Assembly (NCBI GenBank): GCA_028554755.1
Contig: JAPTOF010000015.1
Span: 11,016,501-11,080,500, forward strand
Direction: 5' to 3'
DNA: 64,000 nucleotides
Origin: Cordia subcordata
Taxonomy: Eukaryota > Streptophyta > Magnoliopsida > Boraginales > Cordiaceae
In this document: in pieces, positions 1 to 12,500 of the stretch
Layout of the letters: every line of letters begins with the position of its first letter
How positions within the stretch are numbered: the first letter of the stretch is position 1
The notes under the pieces: model-generated
The model's database searches: none
Seen by the model: the letters and a program-made list of their open reading frames with translations, nothing else
What the model was told of the DNA's origin: nothing
Position numbers and translations under genes: made by a program

Positions 1-360
1 ACCCACAAGATAGAGAGTACATCCACTTGTTCTTTTTAATTATTATGATGAAATAGAAATTCGATACTTGATTTCTTCATTATAAATTAGATATCTGTGA
101 ACTTTAACCTTAATGCCTTCTTTGAACTAACTACACAGCCATCGAAGGTGAAGACCATTGATGTCTATTTCAAGAACATAATAGGTACCACTATCTTAGA
201 GGTTCCAGTGACCCTCAATTGTAGTGAAGCAGCTCCTTATGAAAACATTAAATTGGCTAACATTGATCTAATAGCAACCTCTGTGGATGTTGGCCCTTTT
301 TCTTCATTATGTATTAATGGCAAATTCCTAGTTCATAGGAAACTTCCCTCCCAGTTGTAG
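1..360 (+). pseudogene. Polygalacturonase (GH28) pseudogene, last exon, unit A
   Basis: An open frame from an intron-like acceptor (TTAG at 87-90) to a stop at 358-360 resembles the C-terminal exon of plant polygalacturonases, which cleave pectic homogalacturonan in cell walls. Family-like features are a valine/isoleucine-rich beta-helix strand, the stretch FKNIIGTT near residue 26, then LNCSEAAPYENIKLANIDL, matching the usual pattern of cysteine-serine, proline-cysteine, then a strand ending in aspartate-leucine. The cysteine usually following that proline is replaced by tyrosine. The upstream exon lies outside the window. The start codon is not real: this is an exon of a truncated gene. Confidence 0.72.
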
Positions 361-1079
361 CTAGATCGTAAATACATACTTAAAAGGGTCTATAGATAAT
401 TTTTTATTTAATGTTCCATTCTTTGGCATCTTTTACGAGGTCTAAAGGATGATCATTCCTTTAGATGCAAAACATGTAAGATGACATGTATCTTATAGCA
501 TTCAACTCAAATGAATATGCTAAGTCTCTTTCTTTCTATTTTCTTTTTACTTTATGAGGTATCTATTGTTTTGTTCATTGACCATGGCATGAACATAATC
601 AAATTCTTAACTATATTCTAGGTTTATGTGAACTTTGAGTCGTTAATTATAAATTTTATTATGGAATCTCAAGACTAGAGTCTTTCTTATTTACTTTTTG
701 GTCAAAGGAAGAAACTTTCATCAAGAAAAAAAGGAGTTGTAAATTACAATCTCCCCATACATCTGCTTCAGTGGTGAGACAGCTCTTCACGGCACTGGAT
801 ACGCATTAAATTCACGATGTCAATCGCCTGTAGAGAACTAAGTTTGTATCTCCTTCTTGCTAACGTTAGGTATGATTTAGGGTTGCCATCTTAGTGCAAT
901 CATGGCTCAGTAAAAGGCTTACACTTGTCCTTATGCCCCTAGGTGTAGTTTCAAGTGTCTTGGATTTTGATCTTATTCTGAGCCTAAGCTTCCATTAGCA
1001 GCTTCAACCTTTTTCTTTCCCTTCAGCTCCTAGCCTGTAATGGATACTCTTGGATTGGCTTGATCACATACTGTGCCTT
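361..1079. other. No gene: GH28 3' flank and decayed sequence, unit A
   Basis: AT-rich sequence after the GH28 stop, without a recognisable coding frame. From about 700 onward, minus-strand fragments look like the continuation of the neighbouring gypsy gag remnant, but I could not align motifs with confidence. Confidence 0.5.
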
Positions 1080-1761
1080 CTTGTTATGGCTTTAGTGGTT
1101 GGCTTTCTCATAGGTTAATCGTTACCATATACACTCCCATCTCACTTAAGAAAGGGGTTTTGTCCAAAGCCATTTCCTCAAAGATTTCAATATTACTTTC
1201 TTTAATTGCCTTCTAAATGGCGTTCCTTAAAACCACGTAGTTTTCGATATTGTGAGACTAACAGTGGTGTTACTTATAGTATTTTGGTCTAAGATTTCTT
1301 TCAATGATGGGATCTTCTTGTCTTTCAACAGGTGGTCAAATATCATCTTAGCTTTGGAGATATAGGAAAAGTAATATTTCCTCTAAGGTTTGGGGAACGC
1401 TTGGCGAACATAACCATTCTCGCCTATGATCTGCGTGAGAGAGACCATTTTTTCCTCAACACCCTTTGATAGTACATAAGTGCTTACCCTATGGTGGCTT
1501 CTATTATGTGAACTCTTATGGAGGTTAACCTCATTCTTTCTCTCTCTTCTCTATGTAGTAGCTCGTACTTGATAGCATTAGCAGCTAGCTAAAAAAGATC
1601 TATGGACAATTGCCCTTTGAATTTCTTTTATATTTCCAATTTTACATACTTGGGCTCATAAAACTATTTGTAACATCTAATATAGTACTTTTTTAAACCT
1701 CACAATAAATTGCTTTGCATAATCATTGGCATCTAGCTCATCTTGGCTAGGCCCACCTATT
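1080..1761 (-). pseudogene. Ty3/gypsy gag remnant, unit A
   Basis: The minus strand, read across frameshifts and stops, gives the C-terminal part of a plant gypsy Gag. From right to left there is a helix ending RFKKVLY, a stretch like ERKNEVNLH, then ISKAKMIFDHLLKDKKIP. These lead into a degenerate knuckle-like block (YYK, HHC, SHN) followed by an LRN-AI-KAI helix and MALDKTPF. This order matches the region between the Gag core and protease in Tat-like elements. Frameshifts and stops mean it cannot make protein. It abuts the inverted copia LTR at 1762. The exact left end is a guess. Confidence 0.6.
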
Positions 1762-3679
1762 TGAATTTTACGTTTTAAACACCACAAGCACATGGTGGTT
1801 ACTAGCTATTGGACATGATACGCTCATGATATTATTTATATGATTGAGTTTTACACAACGAACTCTTTCCATTTGCATTGATTCAGTGTATGAAGGTCCA
1901 ATGATATCGACCAATGACTTGGATGCACAGCAAGGCTAGACACAGTAGGTCCAAGTCTAGATTTGGTGATATCATAAACTAGTCCATAGCCAAATGGTGG
2001 TGGTGGATGCTTTATCAAGATAAGTCTATTGTAGGCAAGTCTCTTTGATAAGGTGATCTACCTAGTTCGTTGGATAGTTTTTCTAGACTCTAATCCTAGT
2101 GTCTATGTCATGCATTGAATAGGGCCACCATGAGTATGTCATCTAGGAACTGTACCATCAAATATAGAAGACAAATAGCTTTTGAGTTACCAATGCTCTT
2201 AATCTTGAGCATATGTGGATGAACTAATAAAGTTGGGATACAACACTTTGTTGTGCCACGGTGAGAGTTATCATTTGATATGATCATCAACATTGTACAT
2301 TAGATCTTCTGTTCTATTTAGTTATAACATGCATATGCAATAGTTGAGTCTATGCACCCTATTGGATTTGTCCAATTGATCATCAGAAATCTAGTACTAG
2401 TGATATTACTCTTCAGGGGATATTGGTCATATAGCTTGTGGGTCACTCCCTAGATCAAGAAATCTGTGACTAGTGGATAATCATTCCATGGGACAAGATA
2501 TTCTGCAGTTCCAGGTGGAGTCTTGGAGGTTATGGTACATGAAAGGACTCGCCTTTACTACGAGTATACATAGAAAGGTATTTTGATTATTTCACTCAGT
2601 TGGTGAAAGCTAGAGATCACCAGAGTGGGTGACAAGCTGCTGCGTAACAAGTGATTATTCTTTGGGTACGGCTTTGGTTTTCTGGTGAAAATAGATCGAG
2701 GTAAAAGTGGCCTTAATGTTGCCAAAGAGGTCGAGAGGGCATTTTGGTTTTTTTGAAAGTAAGGGTAATTATGTCTTTTGGTCCCTTCACTGGCCATTAC
2801 TCTATTAGATGCATCAATTTAGGAATGTTAATTACGTGGATTGCTTAATTAAGATTTGAGTTTAAAATTAAGAAGGGATTTAATTATACGGGTCTTTTTA
2901 ATATAACTCATGGACATCATAATTAGACAATCAAGCTCATATGGAAGATATTTAGTGCGTAAGCGAATATTTGGGACGGTCTTATACCAATGGGATATTT
3001 CTTTTCTAGAAGGAGTAAAGATCGGTATTATGGTGAAGCATAATATTTCCAAATCCTTATCCATATTAGGGTTGCTTAGTACTATATATTCTATGGGATA
3101 AGCATAACCCATATGGAAAAAGCGAGATCCTCTTTGAAGTATTTCTTAGAGTTTGCACAGAAATTGGCACACACTATCACTAAGTACACACATTAAATCC
3201 TATATCCTTAATTAAGCCTAGAATAATGCTTGCCTACTACGTAACACTTCATATCCTAGCAACAAAGGGTAGTAATATTGGAGAAGACCACTAAAAGGCT
3301 TGTTCGAGATTGGTATTGAGTAAAGATGCTGGTTGCATTCGAGTCACGCTACAAGGGTAATGGATCTTGACTCTACTTTTGTTGTTACTCGTGTTCTTAG
3401 TGCCCATGTGAATAATAGATTGTGCGTATGCTATATTTTTGCTCCTATTGTTATTTATATGCTTTGAGTAGCATTAGAGCTTATGTTTCTATTATTCATG
3501 TTAATGACATAAAATTGTGTAAGGATGCAATAGAATGTGTAATAATCTCGTGGGTGGCAAGATTTATAAGTTTCTATGGTGTATTTGTTATAGGTTAGCC
3601 TTTGTGCTTGCAGCACATATGTAATTTTGGTCACAGTTGATGGTTCGTATACTTGATTTAACTTTTTGAGTAGAAAAAA
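1762..3679 (+). mobile_element. Inverted copia LTR plus leader fragment, unit A
   Basis: This is the reverse-orientation relative of the copia 5' LTR at 17634-19408. Shared landmarks in inverted order include the GGTGATATCATAAA segment, the TCTAGTACTAGTGATA segment and the TATA-like block near 3083. Similarity continues past the LTR end, from about 3490 to 3679, into sequence matching the copia leader near 17400-17590. So this is a 5' LTR with the start of an internal region. The primer binding site itself is lost in a small deletion near 3465. The fragment stops where the gypsy LTR begins. Confidence 0.7.
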
Positions 3680-5100
3680 TGATGAACTTCGAAACCACCA
3701 AAAATAAGTTCCAATATCTTATCTCGCAAATTTAATTTGAGTACGTGGTGAGAAAGGGTAAAGTCAACTAGGATTGGAGGATTTAGAATATGCTAATTAT
3801 GCAAATAGATTAATTAATAAACCGCAATCAAGAGGCGGAGTTTTTAAGGCTAAAAATCAATATAACACAAAACTATCCAGTGACTAGACCCCTAAGCATG
3901 GGCACACAACTGAGCAACAAATTAGAAAACGTAAATAGCAATAAAGTCGTAGCTATGGATGCAATCTAGACCTAAATAAATGCTGGAAAATCAATATTAA
4001 ATGAGAAATCAGTGGGAATTAAGCCTAGCCTCGGGTTTAATCTCAATTTTGGTCAACAAATCAGATCCTAGATATAAAGATAACTTCCACCTATTTTGAT
4101 AAATTAGTTATGGTCATCGGCACAGTATAACAACCTCATCTTTTCTTAACGTGTTCATAATGGTTCAAGCCCCCCACAATTTTTTCCACTATCGCCTTAC
4201 CTATTAGACTGTCTAACCCTTGGAGATTCCTGCAGGGTTTATCTAACAGTAGTAATAAAAATCTAGAAAGACTTGATTCTAAAAGTCAATTCTCTGGCGG
4301 CAATTGCTCATTTAGATTATGTTTTTACACAGGTGACCTAGTTATCACTATACTTATATTAATTAAATTAATCTAATTGGCTATCTATCATCATACAATT
4401 GAATAACCACGTGCAAAATTAAACAATCATAAAACAATATTAATTCTTGAAACAGTAAACACACAAATACCAAAATGATAGTGAAAGGAGAAAAACAATT
4501 AGATCTTATAGGTTTTGAATAACCAAAAGCTGAATTAATCCTTGGCTAGAAAAGCAATTTAGAACTCTATTGTCATAAAAGTGGCACCTACAAGAGATGA
4601 AAATAACCTATTGGAAAATCTAAATATTGTCTGGATATCTCTATGAAACATATGTTGGAAAATATATAGAAGAAATTCTTAACTAGAGCCCTTATCAAAT
4701 AAGGAAACTCTTGTAAAAGTTAAAGAAAATAAAAAGGTAAAAATCCTTAATTACAATTGTTAATAAAATGAAAGTCTTGTAGAATTAATCTCCTCCCTTT
4801 CCAAAATATGGCAAGTCTTCAATACAATTCTTTTTTACAAGAGTGTTGCAAAATATTTTGAAGCTCCGATCAAAGCTAGGTCAATCCCTCATAGGCTTTA
4901 CATGGTATTTGCCAAGGTGGCAGAATCAATCTTATCAGCTACAAACATATGCAAAAAGCCTTTGAATCCATATATAATGCATCCAACTCCTTTTCCCAAG
5001 CATAAACATGTAAAAATACATTAAAAATCATTTAAGGAGCATTCAATTCCAGAATTAAGCATAAATAACTATGAATTAAAGGCTTATTTTGGACTTATCA
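3680..5100 (-). mobile_element. 3' LTR of Athila/Tat-type gypsy element, unit A (1,421 bp)
   Basis: The LTR is bounded by TGATGAAC (3680) and GACTTATCA (ends 5100), which read TGAT...ATCA on the minus strand. Immediately internal (5101-5125, minus strand) is a purine-rich AGTGTGGGGAA tract preceded by a GAGGGCAAGCATG motif, typical of plant gypsy polypurine tracts. The left end cuts the inverted copia leader, which suggests the gypsy element inserted into it. Unit A keeps about 63 bp near 4336-4400 missing from B and C. Confidence 0.72.
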
Positions 5101-7140
5101 AATTCCCCACACTTAGACCATGCTTGCCCTCAAGCATGAAACCGGTTAAGAACATACAATTTACATGTAGGATTGATCAAGAGTGTTGTTTTGCAAAGAT
5201 CAGATGCTAACTTTTCACAACCTATGAGCAAGCATACTCATGAAGCAATGCAACATTCCTTAGCATAAAACCAATGTTCTACACTTTCTGTTCACAACCA
5301 GTAGCTCATTTCATAGAGTACACATTGCTAAACACATTTAAAATATGTAGGAATCAAGACTTCAACTTATCAATTCATCCTAACAACTAGAGATTATAGC
5401 AATCAAGCATCCTTCAACTTACACTATCATTCAACACCAGAATACAATAATTCTAAACTCAATTCTCAAGACAAGAATTAATCCAAAGATAGCTCAAGTA
5501 TGCCGCATCAAACAAACATTCTCAAAGTACTTGCTAAATACACAAATCAAGCTACTTTTTTTTTCTCATCAATCATGCAATGCATCAACCTTTCAACACA
5601 TACAAAAAAAAAAAATTTGACTCTAAAAACTTTTGTAGCACTTCAATCATCAAGATTTGACTCAACCAAAAATTTTTCAAAAACCCAACTTTTCAACAAA
5701 AGAATTCCCCCGAAAACAAGCATTTTTCAGCAGTAAAACATGGCCACAGTTAGTATTTACCAAAAAGAATTCCACTAGAATTTTCCACCAAGCTTCAAAA
5801 CAACCCAACCTCCTTAGAAAGCAAACATAGTCACACAAACCTTCAAAAGTCCTTCCACCATAACTCAAAGAAACTCGAGAAGAAAAACAAAGCTAAGCTA
5901 GTTTCTAGTAGGACAAAACAATTATCACCACATGTATAAGTTACCCAAATAGCATCCAAACACTATGTAAATGAACCTCACACCAGTTAATGCACATACA
6001 AAAGATTAAAGCCAAGCATGATTATGCTAATGCACAACAGAGAAATCAAAAACACTTACCTCGACATGCAATTTTTCTCCAAAAAAAATAAGTTTGTGCT
6101 TAGGCCCAGCTGCCAGAAGATTAGATCACTTCATTGCTTCCTTTCACTTTCATAAATAACTTTCATGATTTTCCAAGAATGTCACTCATCCTTTTTACCC
6201 GATGATAAACATTTGTGATAAATACCCCAATTAATCAATTGGTCACAATTCTAGGTGGCTATTAGCTTTACTCATGGTCCCCTTTTTTTTTAGAAGACTA
6301 GCGGAGTAAGAAGACACTTATTCAATTTAATTTCATTCATGCAGCTTTTTTTTATAATTTAAAATTTCAGCACTTTTGTAGGAGTGACCTCAACCCCGAC
6401 ATAACTTTTCTAGGCACGCACTTTTTTCACAATTTTACCATAAAAAAATAAATCAAGGCAAGTACCATCAAACTCAAAATAAGCATTGAACTTCAATTTA
6501 AGCGCATGAACATTTTAAGCCCAAGTTACGTTAAGCAAGGTTCAAGCACGTCGTGTTCAAAGTAACAATCAAGGAACTAAATACAATGTGGATGGATTTT
6601 TACATGTACCAACTAACTGTTGCAAGCAAAATAAGTTTCCCGTGCATTGGGATTAGACTTTTTCCAGGAGAGGTGCCAAGTTCACAAAGAAGGAAGTGGA
6701 GTAAAAAGAAAAAGGATTTGACAAAAGAGCTTTTAAGGACTTAATAGTTTGACTTTAAACACAAAGAAACATGAACTAAAAACATTAAAGGACTCTAGAA
6801 AGACATTTTTACAAGACACTTAACAACAACAAAAAAACCTTTTTTGTCATTTTTTTGGTTTTCCTCTTTTTTTCCTATTCATAAAGACTCAAGAAGACTT
6901 GAGCAATACTAAATATAACATATGTATTCACAAAACTCAATATATCACATTAAAAACACATCTAAGCATAAAAAAGACTCAAACATAAAGGGCTAAAATG
7001 AAGCATTCCTTCCCTATATTTATGTTGCACATTGTTTTCAATGTGTAAAGAAAAGTAAGTAATAAAACAAAAGAAAGAGAAAACAAAATGAAGAAAAAGA
7101 GAAGTAAGATGACTTCCCTTAAATGAGGTGAAGGAGGTGG
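5101..7140 (-). mobile_element. 3' untranslated region of gypsy element, unit A
   Basis: Long AT-rich stretch between the env-like ORF and the 3' LTR with no coding frame. It holds a perfect inverted motif CACATTG-TTTT-CAATGTG at 7028-7045, a feature often seen downstream of the last ORF in Athila-type elements, and several homopolymer runs of T or A. Confidence 0.6.
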
Positions 7141-8589
7141 TGGAACGGGCTATCAGTCATCCGAAGTAGGGCCATGGTACCCCAAGTGTTGTACCCAACC
7201 ACAAAGTAATTGCTCCAATCTAGCAAGCGTTATGGATTGATTGGCCAATGATTTCTCTATGCAAGCCAACCGAGCCTCGTCAGTGGTGTGGGACGTGAAT
7301 GGGCCAACCATGTGGGATGCTGAGGCTTCGTATGCATCCTCCAAATGTGCTACCACTGGGTGTGTATCCTGTATAATGAAAACATATCTATCTCCCTTGA
7401 GAAGATTCATGGCTTACAAACATAATAAGTCTAAATATGCCATGTTAAATGCTTTAGTAAGGGCAGTAGAGCATGATTTAAAATGAGTATGAGTTACTGC
7501 CATGTCTGTAATGAATGACCCCTAGATTAATAGCCTCTTACTATAGCTAACAACAGCACTAAAATGTGTGAGAAGCTAATAACCAAAATTGACTTGTTTC
7601 TTGTGAACTATGCACCATAAGAAAAAGAGTTCCATTTTTGTCAACATAGTTAGATTATTGGCTTTTCTTGAAAAGGAATATGCCAAAAATCAATGAATGT
7701 AAATCAATGCTAGATTTGCAAGAAAGTGATCACGTGAAGTGCTTGGCTTATAGGGTAGAGGATCCATGGGTGCCAACTCTTTATATGCAAGTGAAGCATC
7801 AAAATCAGATGGAAATGCACATAAGCTATTCAAATACTCCTCAGATTTCAGAGAATTGCCTAGTTATGAAACCCATTATCAAATTAAACTCAGTTATAGA
7901 CAAATAACAATCCATGCTTATCATTCTAAAGCAGACCCTTTTGGTGTATTAACATTGAAAGTACTTACTGTATCAAATTTAAATGTAGCACAGAATTCTC
8001 AAGTTCAAAATAAGTAGGCTGATTAACTTTTGCATAAGTCTATAACCCAACATTACCAAGAAATTCTAGCCCTTGATTCTCTAAGTCGAGCAGTTTTAAA
8101 GCCTCAAAATCCATTGATTTACAAGCATAAAAATCACAAGACAACATTTCAGCATACCTAATGCGATGCTCCAGATTTTAAAATAGTGGAGTGGTATGCA
8201 AAGAAGCTGGTATAGAGACTTGCAAAACTCAACCAATAGAAACTTAGGCTTAACCACTCAAAGAAGGGAGTGGAGGAACAACGGGCGGCTAAAGGGCTAT
8301 TTGGCCGCCCATCGCCACTATGCCTTGGTTGCTGGCATGCATCATCTTTTCAAGGGAAGTCGTAAATGGTGTAGGTTGTGGGGTTGGGGGTTGGCTAGGG
8401 GTTCTACTTAGGGTTGGGAGCTGTTTTCTTGAACAAGAGAGGGTTTTTACCTTTAAAAATATGCGCATAGCGTTGAGCAGGTGGGGGCACTGATGATAGC
8501 GATGTGGGGGTAGGGGTTATTGGTTTAGATCTGGGTTCTTCTCGCGAGACCAGAAGGTGAAGCCTTGTCTTCCAATTTTTCTTCGCCAT
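7141..8589 (-). pseudogene. Athila-type env-like (ORF3) pseudogene, unit A
   Basis: The minus strand has an ATG at 8589 opening a basic, serine/proline-rich N-terminus (MAKKNWKTRLHLL, then PTPTSLSSVPPP). After frameshifts come segments such as AYKELAPMDPLPYKP and, near the end, SHTTDEARLACIEKSLANQS (7410-7153). Position and style fit the third ORF located between integrase and the 3' LTR in Athila/Tat elements, whose role is unproven. Several stops and frame changes make it non-functional. In unit A a stop splits the C-terminal block that is 116-117 codons long in B and C. Confidence 0.6.
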
Positions 8590-8620
8590 GATAGTTTGTG
8601 TGTTGTATTATGGAGATGAT

Positions 8621-8636
8621 TGAATATTCACAGCGA
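8621..8636. other. Unit A / unit B junction
   Basis: The TGAATATT at 8621-8628 is shared with unit C (50042-50049). After it, units A/B read CACAGCG, the inside of a copia LTR, while unit C reads TTAGAGC and stays in gypsy sequence. The breakpoint lies about 40 bp upstream of the start codon of the minus-strand env-like ORF. It therefore joins the interior of a gypsy element to the interior of a copia LTR. Confidence 0.85.
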
Positions 8637-9136
8637 ATCTTAAACATCAATACATAAGACAACAGTGTCATTGCAAGTCAAAGAATCACATAGACATATC
8701 GCAACGAATAACAAATCATTAATCCTAAGCCATGTGATTTGTTATTTATGTCACGTTCAGTGATAATATGACTAACTAATTAGCCACATGTTTGCTATTT
8801 ACATCTCATGCTTTATGGTATGTGACATACCCTCCTTTATCATTAATATCTCATATTTATCAAAGGTAGCAAACTTATGTGACAATCTATATTAGATTAA
8901 TTGAAAACCCAATCAAAAAATCTTTAGACTGAACAATTTAAGCATTCTCAATCCAAAGAAACATGTCACATATTTTTAATAACTTAAAAATATATTTGTT
9001 TTATAGAGAAATCTAAGGACTCATTCATATAAAAGGATACATGAATGATAAAAAGCCATTTAAAGAAATACAAGTTTACATCAACATACCCTTAAAAGAA
9101 GTCATCTAATTCTAGCATTAGGGCATATCTCTAACA
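8629..9136 (-). mobile_element. Truncated second copia LTR at unit start, unit B (508 bp)
   Basis: Read on the minus strand, the sequence begins TGTTAGAGATATGCCCTAATGC at 9136, a classic plant copia LTR start (TGTTxGA...ATGCCCTAA). It continues to the unit junction, where it is cut. It is a different LTR from that of the long copia element beside it, whose left LTR is itself truncated at 9137. It probably inserted into that LTR before the duplication. Confidence 0.65.
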
Positions 9137-11363
9137 TCTCTTGTCCCATAAAATGATCATCCACTGGTCACGAATCTCTTGATCTAGGGAATGACCCACA
9201 AGTTAAATGACCGATATACCCCTGAAGTGTATTATCACTAGTACTAGATTTTTGGTGATCAAGTGGACAAATCCAAGGGGGCACATAGACTCTGCTATTG
9301 CATATGCATGTCTCAACTTATTTAGAATACAACACCCAACATATGTGGCAGACAATCTTATCACATAAGACCTCTCCTTATGCTACATCAAAGTGTTACT
9401 GATGTGCTTAAACCTCAGGTCTTGTGTAGTGAAGTGTGTAAGTACGGGGTTGTTCTTCCACAGGGAGGCTACCTTAATTTAGTCTCTACATGCTCAGTGC
9501 ATAAAACTATCTATATCTGCATGTGTGTTTTCTTTAAGATCAAAAGGAGCTTGGGGAAAGAAAAATAAACTTAAGCTAACATAATCTAATGGAGGAACCT
9601 AAGGCGCCAAGCTAGGGAAAAAAAGCTCTACAAGATGGAAGGGAATCTCGTGCGATTGTGTTACAACTAGACTTGAGTTATAATATCAATTCGGTCTATC
9701 TATGGCTCAATTGCTCACTTTGGTCTTCATTAACATCCTACTCAAGAGACTAACCTATTAGTATTGTTTCAAACTAGAGATTAGACTTTTAGAACATTAA
9801 CTAGTGTTAGTGGGTACCTGTTTAGTATTATCTCAAACAAAAGTTGTACTTCTACCATACTAAGTCGTCAATTAAGCATATTAATCAACACACATTAGTT
9901 GCAAATAGCGCTCATGATGTTGGCATGGATTAAGACTAAGGTGACACCACTAACGATAGCATTTAAGCACAAAAGAACACATGCATCTTCACTTAGGCAT
10001 TTTAGCAAACATATAGACATGTTTGATTCTCAACATATAGACATATTGTTTCATGCCATTAATCAATGTAAAGAAGCATGTACCAAGAACCAATGATGTA
10101 CACAAATCCTTTACTCACAGGCCTAATCTAATATACAACAACAAATATCCAAAGATCTAGCCTAATCTAGCAACATATTTACAAGAAATAGAAAGAGAAC
10201 AAGAAGAACTCCTCCAAATTTTGCTTTCAAATCCATACAAGCCCTTCAAATCATTGTTAGATGCTTTAATCCTAGCTTAGTATAGGGTTTAGATGGTGTA
10301 TAAAGGTGCTAATTGAAGTGGGAAAAGGGTTAGGGCTAATGGGCGTAAAAGATTATTGGGTTCCCCCTTTAATTTTGAGCTGAAAAGGGCTTTTTATAGT
10401 TGTTTGCGGGGTCTGCCAGTCACCCTAATGTATTTATTGGCAAGGACATGACCCGACCAGCAAGTATTGTAGCTTTTTACCTATTCCCTGGTTATGCCAG
10501 TCACTGTTGTTGATCGACTGGCAGGGGTGACCAGCAGACTCTGCAAATTGCACAAAATCTTCGTTCCTCATCCAGTCTTTGCTCTTTAGCCTTTGCATCT
10601 TTTTCGGAAGCCTTCAAAGCCATTTTTCTTCATCTTTTCATCTTTAGATCACCCTCAAGCTTTGTAGTTAGGCCTACTCATATTCAATTAAGCTCAATTC
10701 CTTCTCCCAAAACACATCTAAAACATGAAATATGGCATTTAGTGTAGCATTTATGTATTTCAATACCTTATGCACATATATGGCTAAGTATACACAAATG
10801 TAACACCAAATATACTCAATTATGCTTAAAACACCTTTAAATGTGCATGAAAAAACTATATACAAATACACATAAATAACACACATCAGCTACACCCTAA
10901 TTTAGTTCATCCACACATGCTCAAGATTAAAAGCATTGGTCACTCGGAAGCTGTTAGTATCTTGTCTTCTATATGTGATGATATGGTTCCTACAAGACAT
11001 ACTCAAGGTGGTCTTTCCCAATGCTTGATGCACATACTAGGAGCATAGTCTAAAAAACCGTCAATGACCTAGGTAATCACCTTCTCAATGAGACCCGCCC
11101 ACTATAACTTTGTCTTGGTAGAGTCCCCAATACTACCATTTGGCTATGGACATCTTTTATGATATCACCAAATCTAGACTTGGACCAACTGTGCACCCAA
11201 ATCTTTGGTCTTTATCATTAGACCTTCATACTTTGCACCAATGCAAAAATGGAGAGACTATGCTGTGCAAAACTCAATCATATGAATGATACCATGAACT
11301 TATTATGTCTAGTATCCAGTAATCACCGTGTGCTTGTGGTCTTTAGGGCATACAATTCCAACA
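9137..11363 (-). repeat. Copia 3' LTR, truncated and interrupted, unit B
   Basis: Corresponds to about the last 740 bp of the 5' LTR (18665-19408) on the plus map. It is split by the solo LTR at 9400-10888. It ends at 11363 (coding-strand TGTTGGAATTGTATGCCC). Its left part is cut by the neighbouring copia LTR. Confidence 0.75.
9400..10888 (-). mobile_element. Solo LTR of Tat-type gypsy family, unit B (older insertion)
   Basis: A 1,489-bp block bounded by TGATGTG...CACATCA interrupts the copia LTR. It is flanked by GTTAC (9395-9399) and GCTAC (10889-10893), a 5-bp target duplication with one mismatch. Removing it restores similarity to 18900-18935. There is no internal region, so it is a solo LTR. 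It resembles the solo LTR at 32401-33965 in reverse-strand start, the AGGGAGGCTACCTTA block and the end, and is related to the LTRs at 51822 and 59474. Units B and C both have it, so it predates the duplication. Confidence 0.82.
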
Positions 11364-11376
11364 GTCTCCCATTTGT
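11364..11376 (-). other. Copia polypurine tract, unit B
   Basis: On the minus strand ACAAATGGGAGAC lies directly before the LTR start TGTTGGAATT, the expected position for plus-strand DNA priming in copia elements. Confidence 0.7.
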
Positions 11377-12500
11377 ACTAAAGATCACAACCACTAAACT
11401 GTGTTCCCAAATTGACTCAACCTGTATGGCAAACACTTTCTTTAAGAGTCATATCTCATGGGCACACATAGTTTTTCACCACGGTTATCTGATCTTCCTT
11501 CTAATTCCTTAGTAGAAAATCTTCCATTCTTTGAAAGATACTAGGATATGTGCAAATCCACAAACCTTGGGACATTGATCTTGAATTCAACTGATATCTT
11601 TTATCCAAACTCACCGCAAAATAGATAACCAAGTTTAGTGCTCAGCATGTAGTTTGTAATGCTCCCACTATGCTAAAGTTAAGAATGCTTTAAAGATCTT
11701 CTTTATCTCTCTAGGCATCAAACAACCCTAGATAAAGGCATTTCAATAGCTAGGAGGTAAAAAAACTTCTTTGGAATATTGCATGGTGATCTTAACTAAG
11801 ACCAATTTAATATAGAAAGATAGAGTTAACCTTTATTGTATATCTGTTATCTTCCTTATAAATTATTGGTCCATCAACATCTTGATAAAAAAAAAAGATT
11901 TGTTTTTCTAATCAGATTGACATCATTTATTTGATGTTCACTTAAGCCCTTAAGAGGACTTCTTCAACAGTACAAGCCACATGATCTCTGCATCTAGTAA
12001 TGCACTGGTCTAGTTATGAATCCAGATGTCCTTGTCAAACTTTTCACTCAAGAAAAGCTATCTTGTTGAACATCTATCATATCTCACTATCACTAAGGCA
12101 AGTGATAGCAATAGAGTCACTTAATGGATCCTAACATGGCTTCTGAATAGAAGGCTTACTCATAATTGATCCATTTTCTTTCTAAGTATAACCCCTCACT
12201 ATCCAGCCTTGCTATGAAGGCTCCAACCTTCCCATTAGGTCTATTTTGCTCCATGTAGACCCAACTGCATCCTACAAGTTTTACCTCTTCAGATACAACT
12301 GTAAGAGCCTAGACATAGTTAGAGTAACAAACTCTAAGTTTATTGCTATACATCAATGGAAAACATCTAAATCAGAAATTGCTTCATCGTATCTAGTGAG
12401 ACCCATAACTCAACTTTTAAAACTTGTCAAAAAAGACTTTCCATGGCATCTATTTTGTTACATGGTAATCCTTACACTACGATAAGGCTCCGAGTGTAAC
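11377..12500 (-). pseudogene. Copia reverse transcriptase / RNase H pseudogene, unit B
   Basis: Minus-strand translation from about 12282 to 12190 gives VGCSWVYMEQNRPNGKVGAF then ARLDSEG, matching the conserved lysine/valine-glycine-cysteine-lysine-tryptophan-valine entry of copia reverse transcriptases. Further down the strand are an EAMLGSI-like segment and DVQQDSF (about 12070-12050), the counterpart of the usual DVKTAFLNG. Many stops interrupt it. The catalytic YxDD motif was not found with confidence. The TACGATAAGGCTC at about 12478-12490 is the empty site of the unit C solo LTR. Confidence 0.72.

Larger units (their letters stand above)
1..8628. repeat. Duplication unit A (right-hand 8.6 kb only)
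   Basis: This unit runs from the GH28 last exon to the TGAATATT at the unit junction. It differs from B and C by keeping about 63 bp near 4336-4400 that both others lack, and by lacking about 27 bp near 1318 that both others have (present at about 21263 and 42773). These differences suggest B and C are closer to each other than to A. Confidence 0.9.

Noticed and set aside
2558..2797. 79-codon minus-strand frame conserved in all three units
   Set aside because: It lies within the inverted copia LTR and is conserved only because the units are recent duplicates. No family resemblance seen.
7241..7486. 81-codon plus-strand frame conserved in three units
   Set aside because: It is antisense to the env-like block, which has the better family-like context on the minus strand.
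10674..10886. 70-codon minus-strand frame at the edge of the older solo LTR
   Set aside because: Low-complexity, cysteine/valine/tyrosine-rich translation of AT-rich LTR sequence. Equal in B and C only by duplication.
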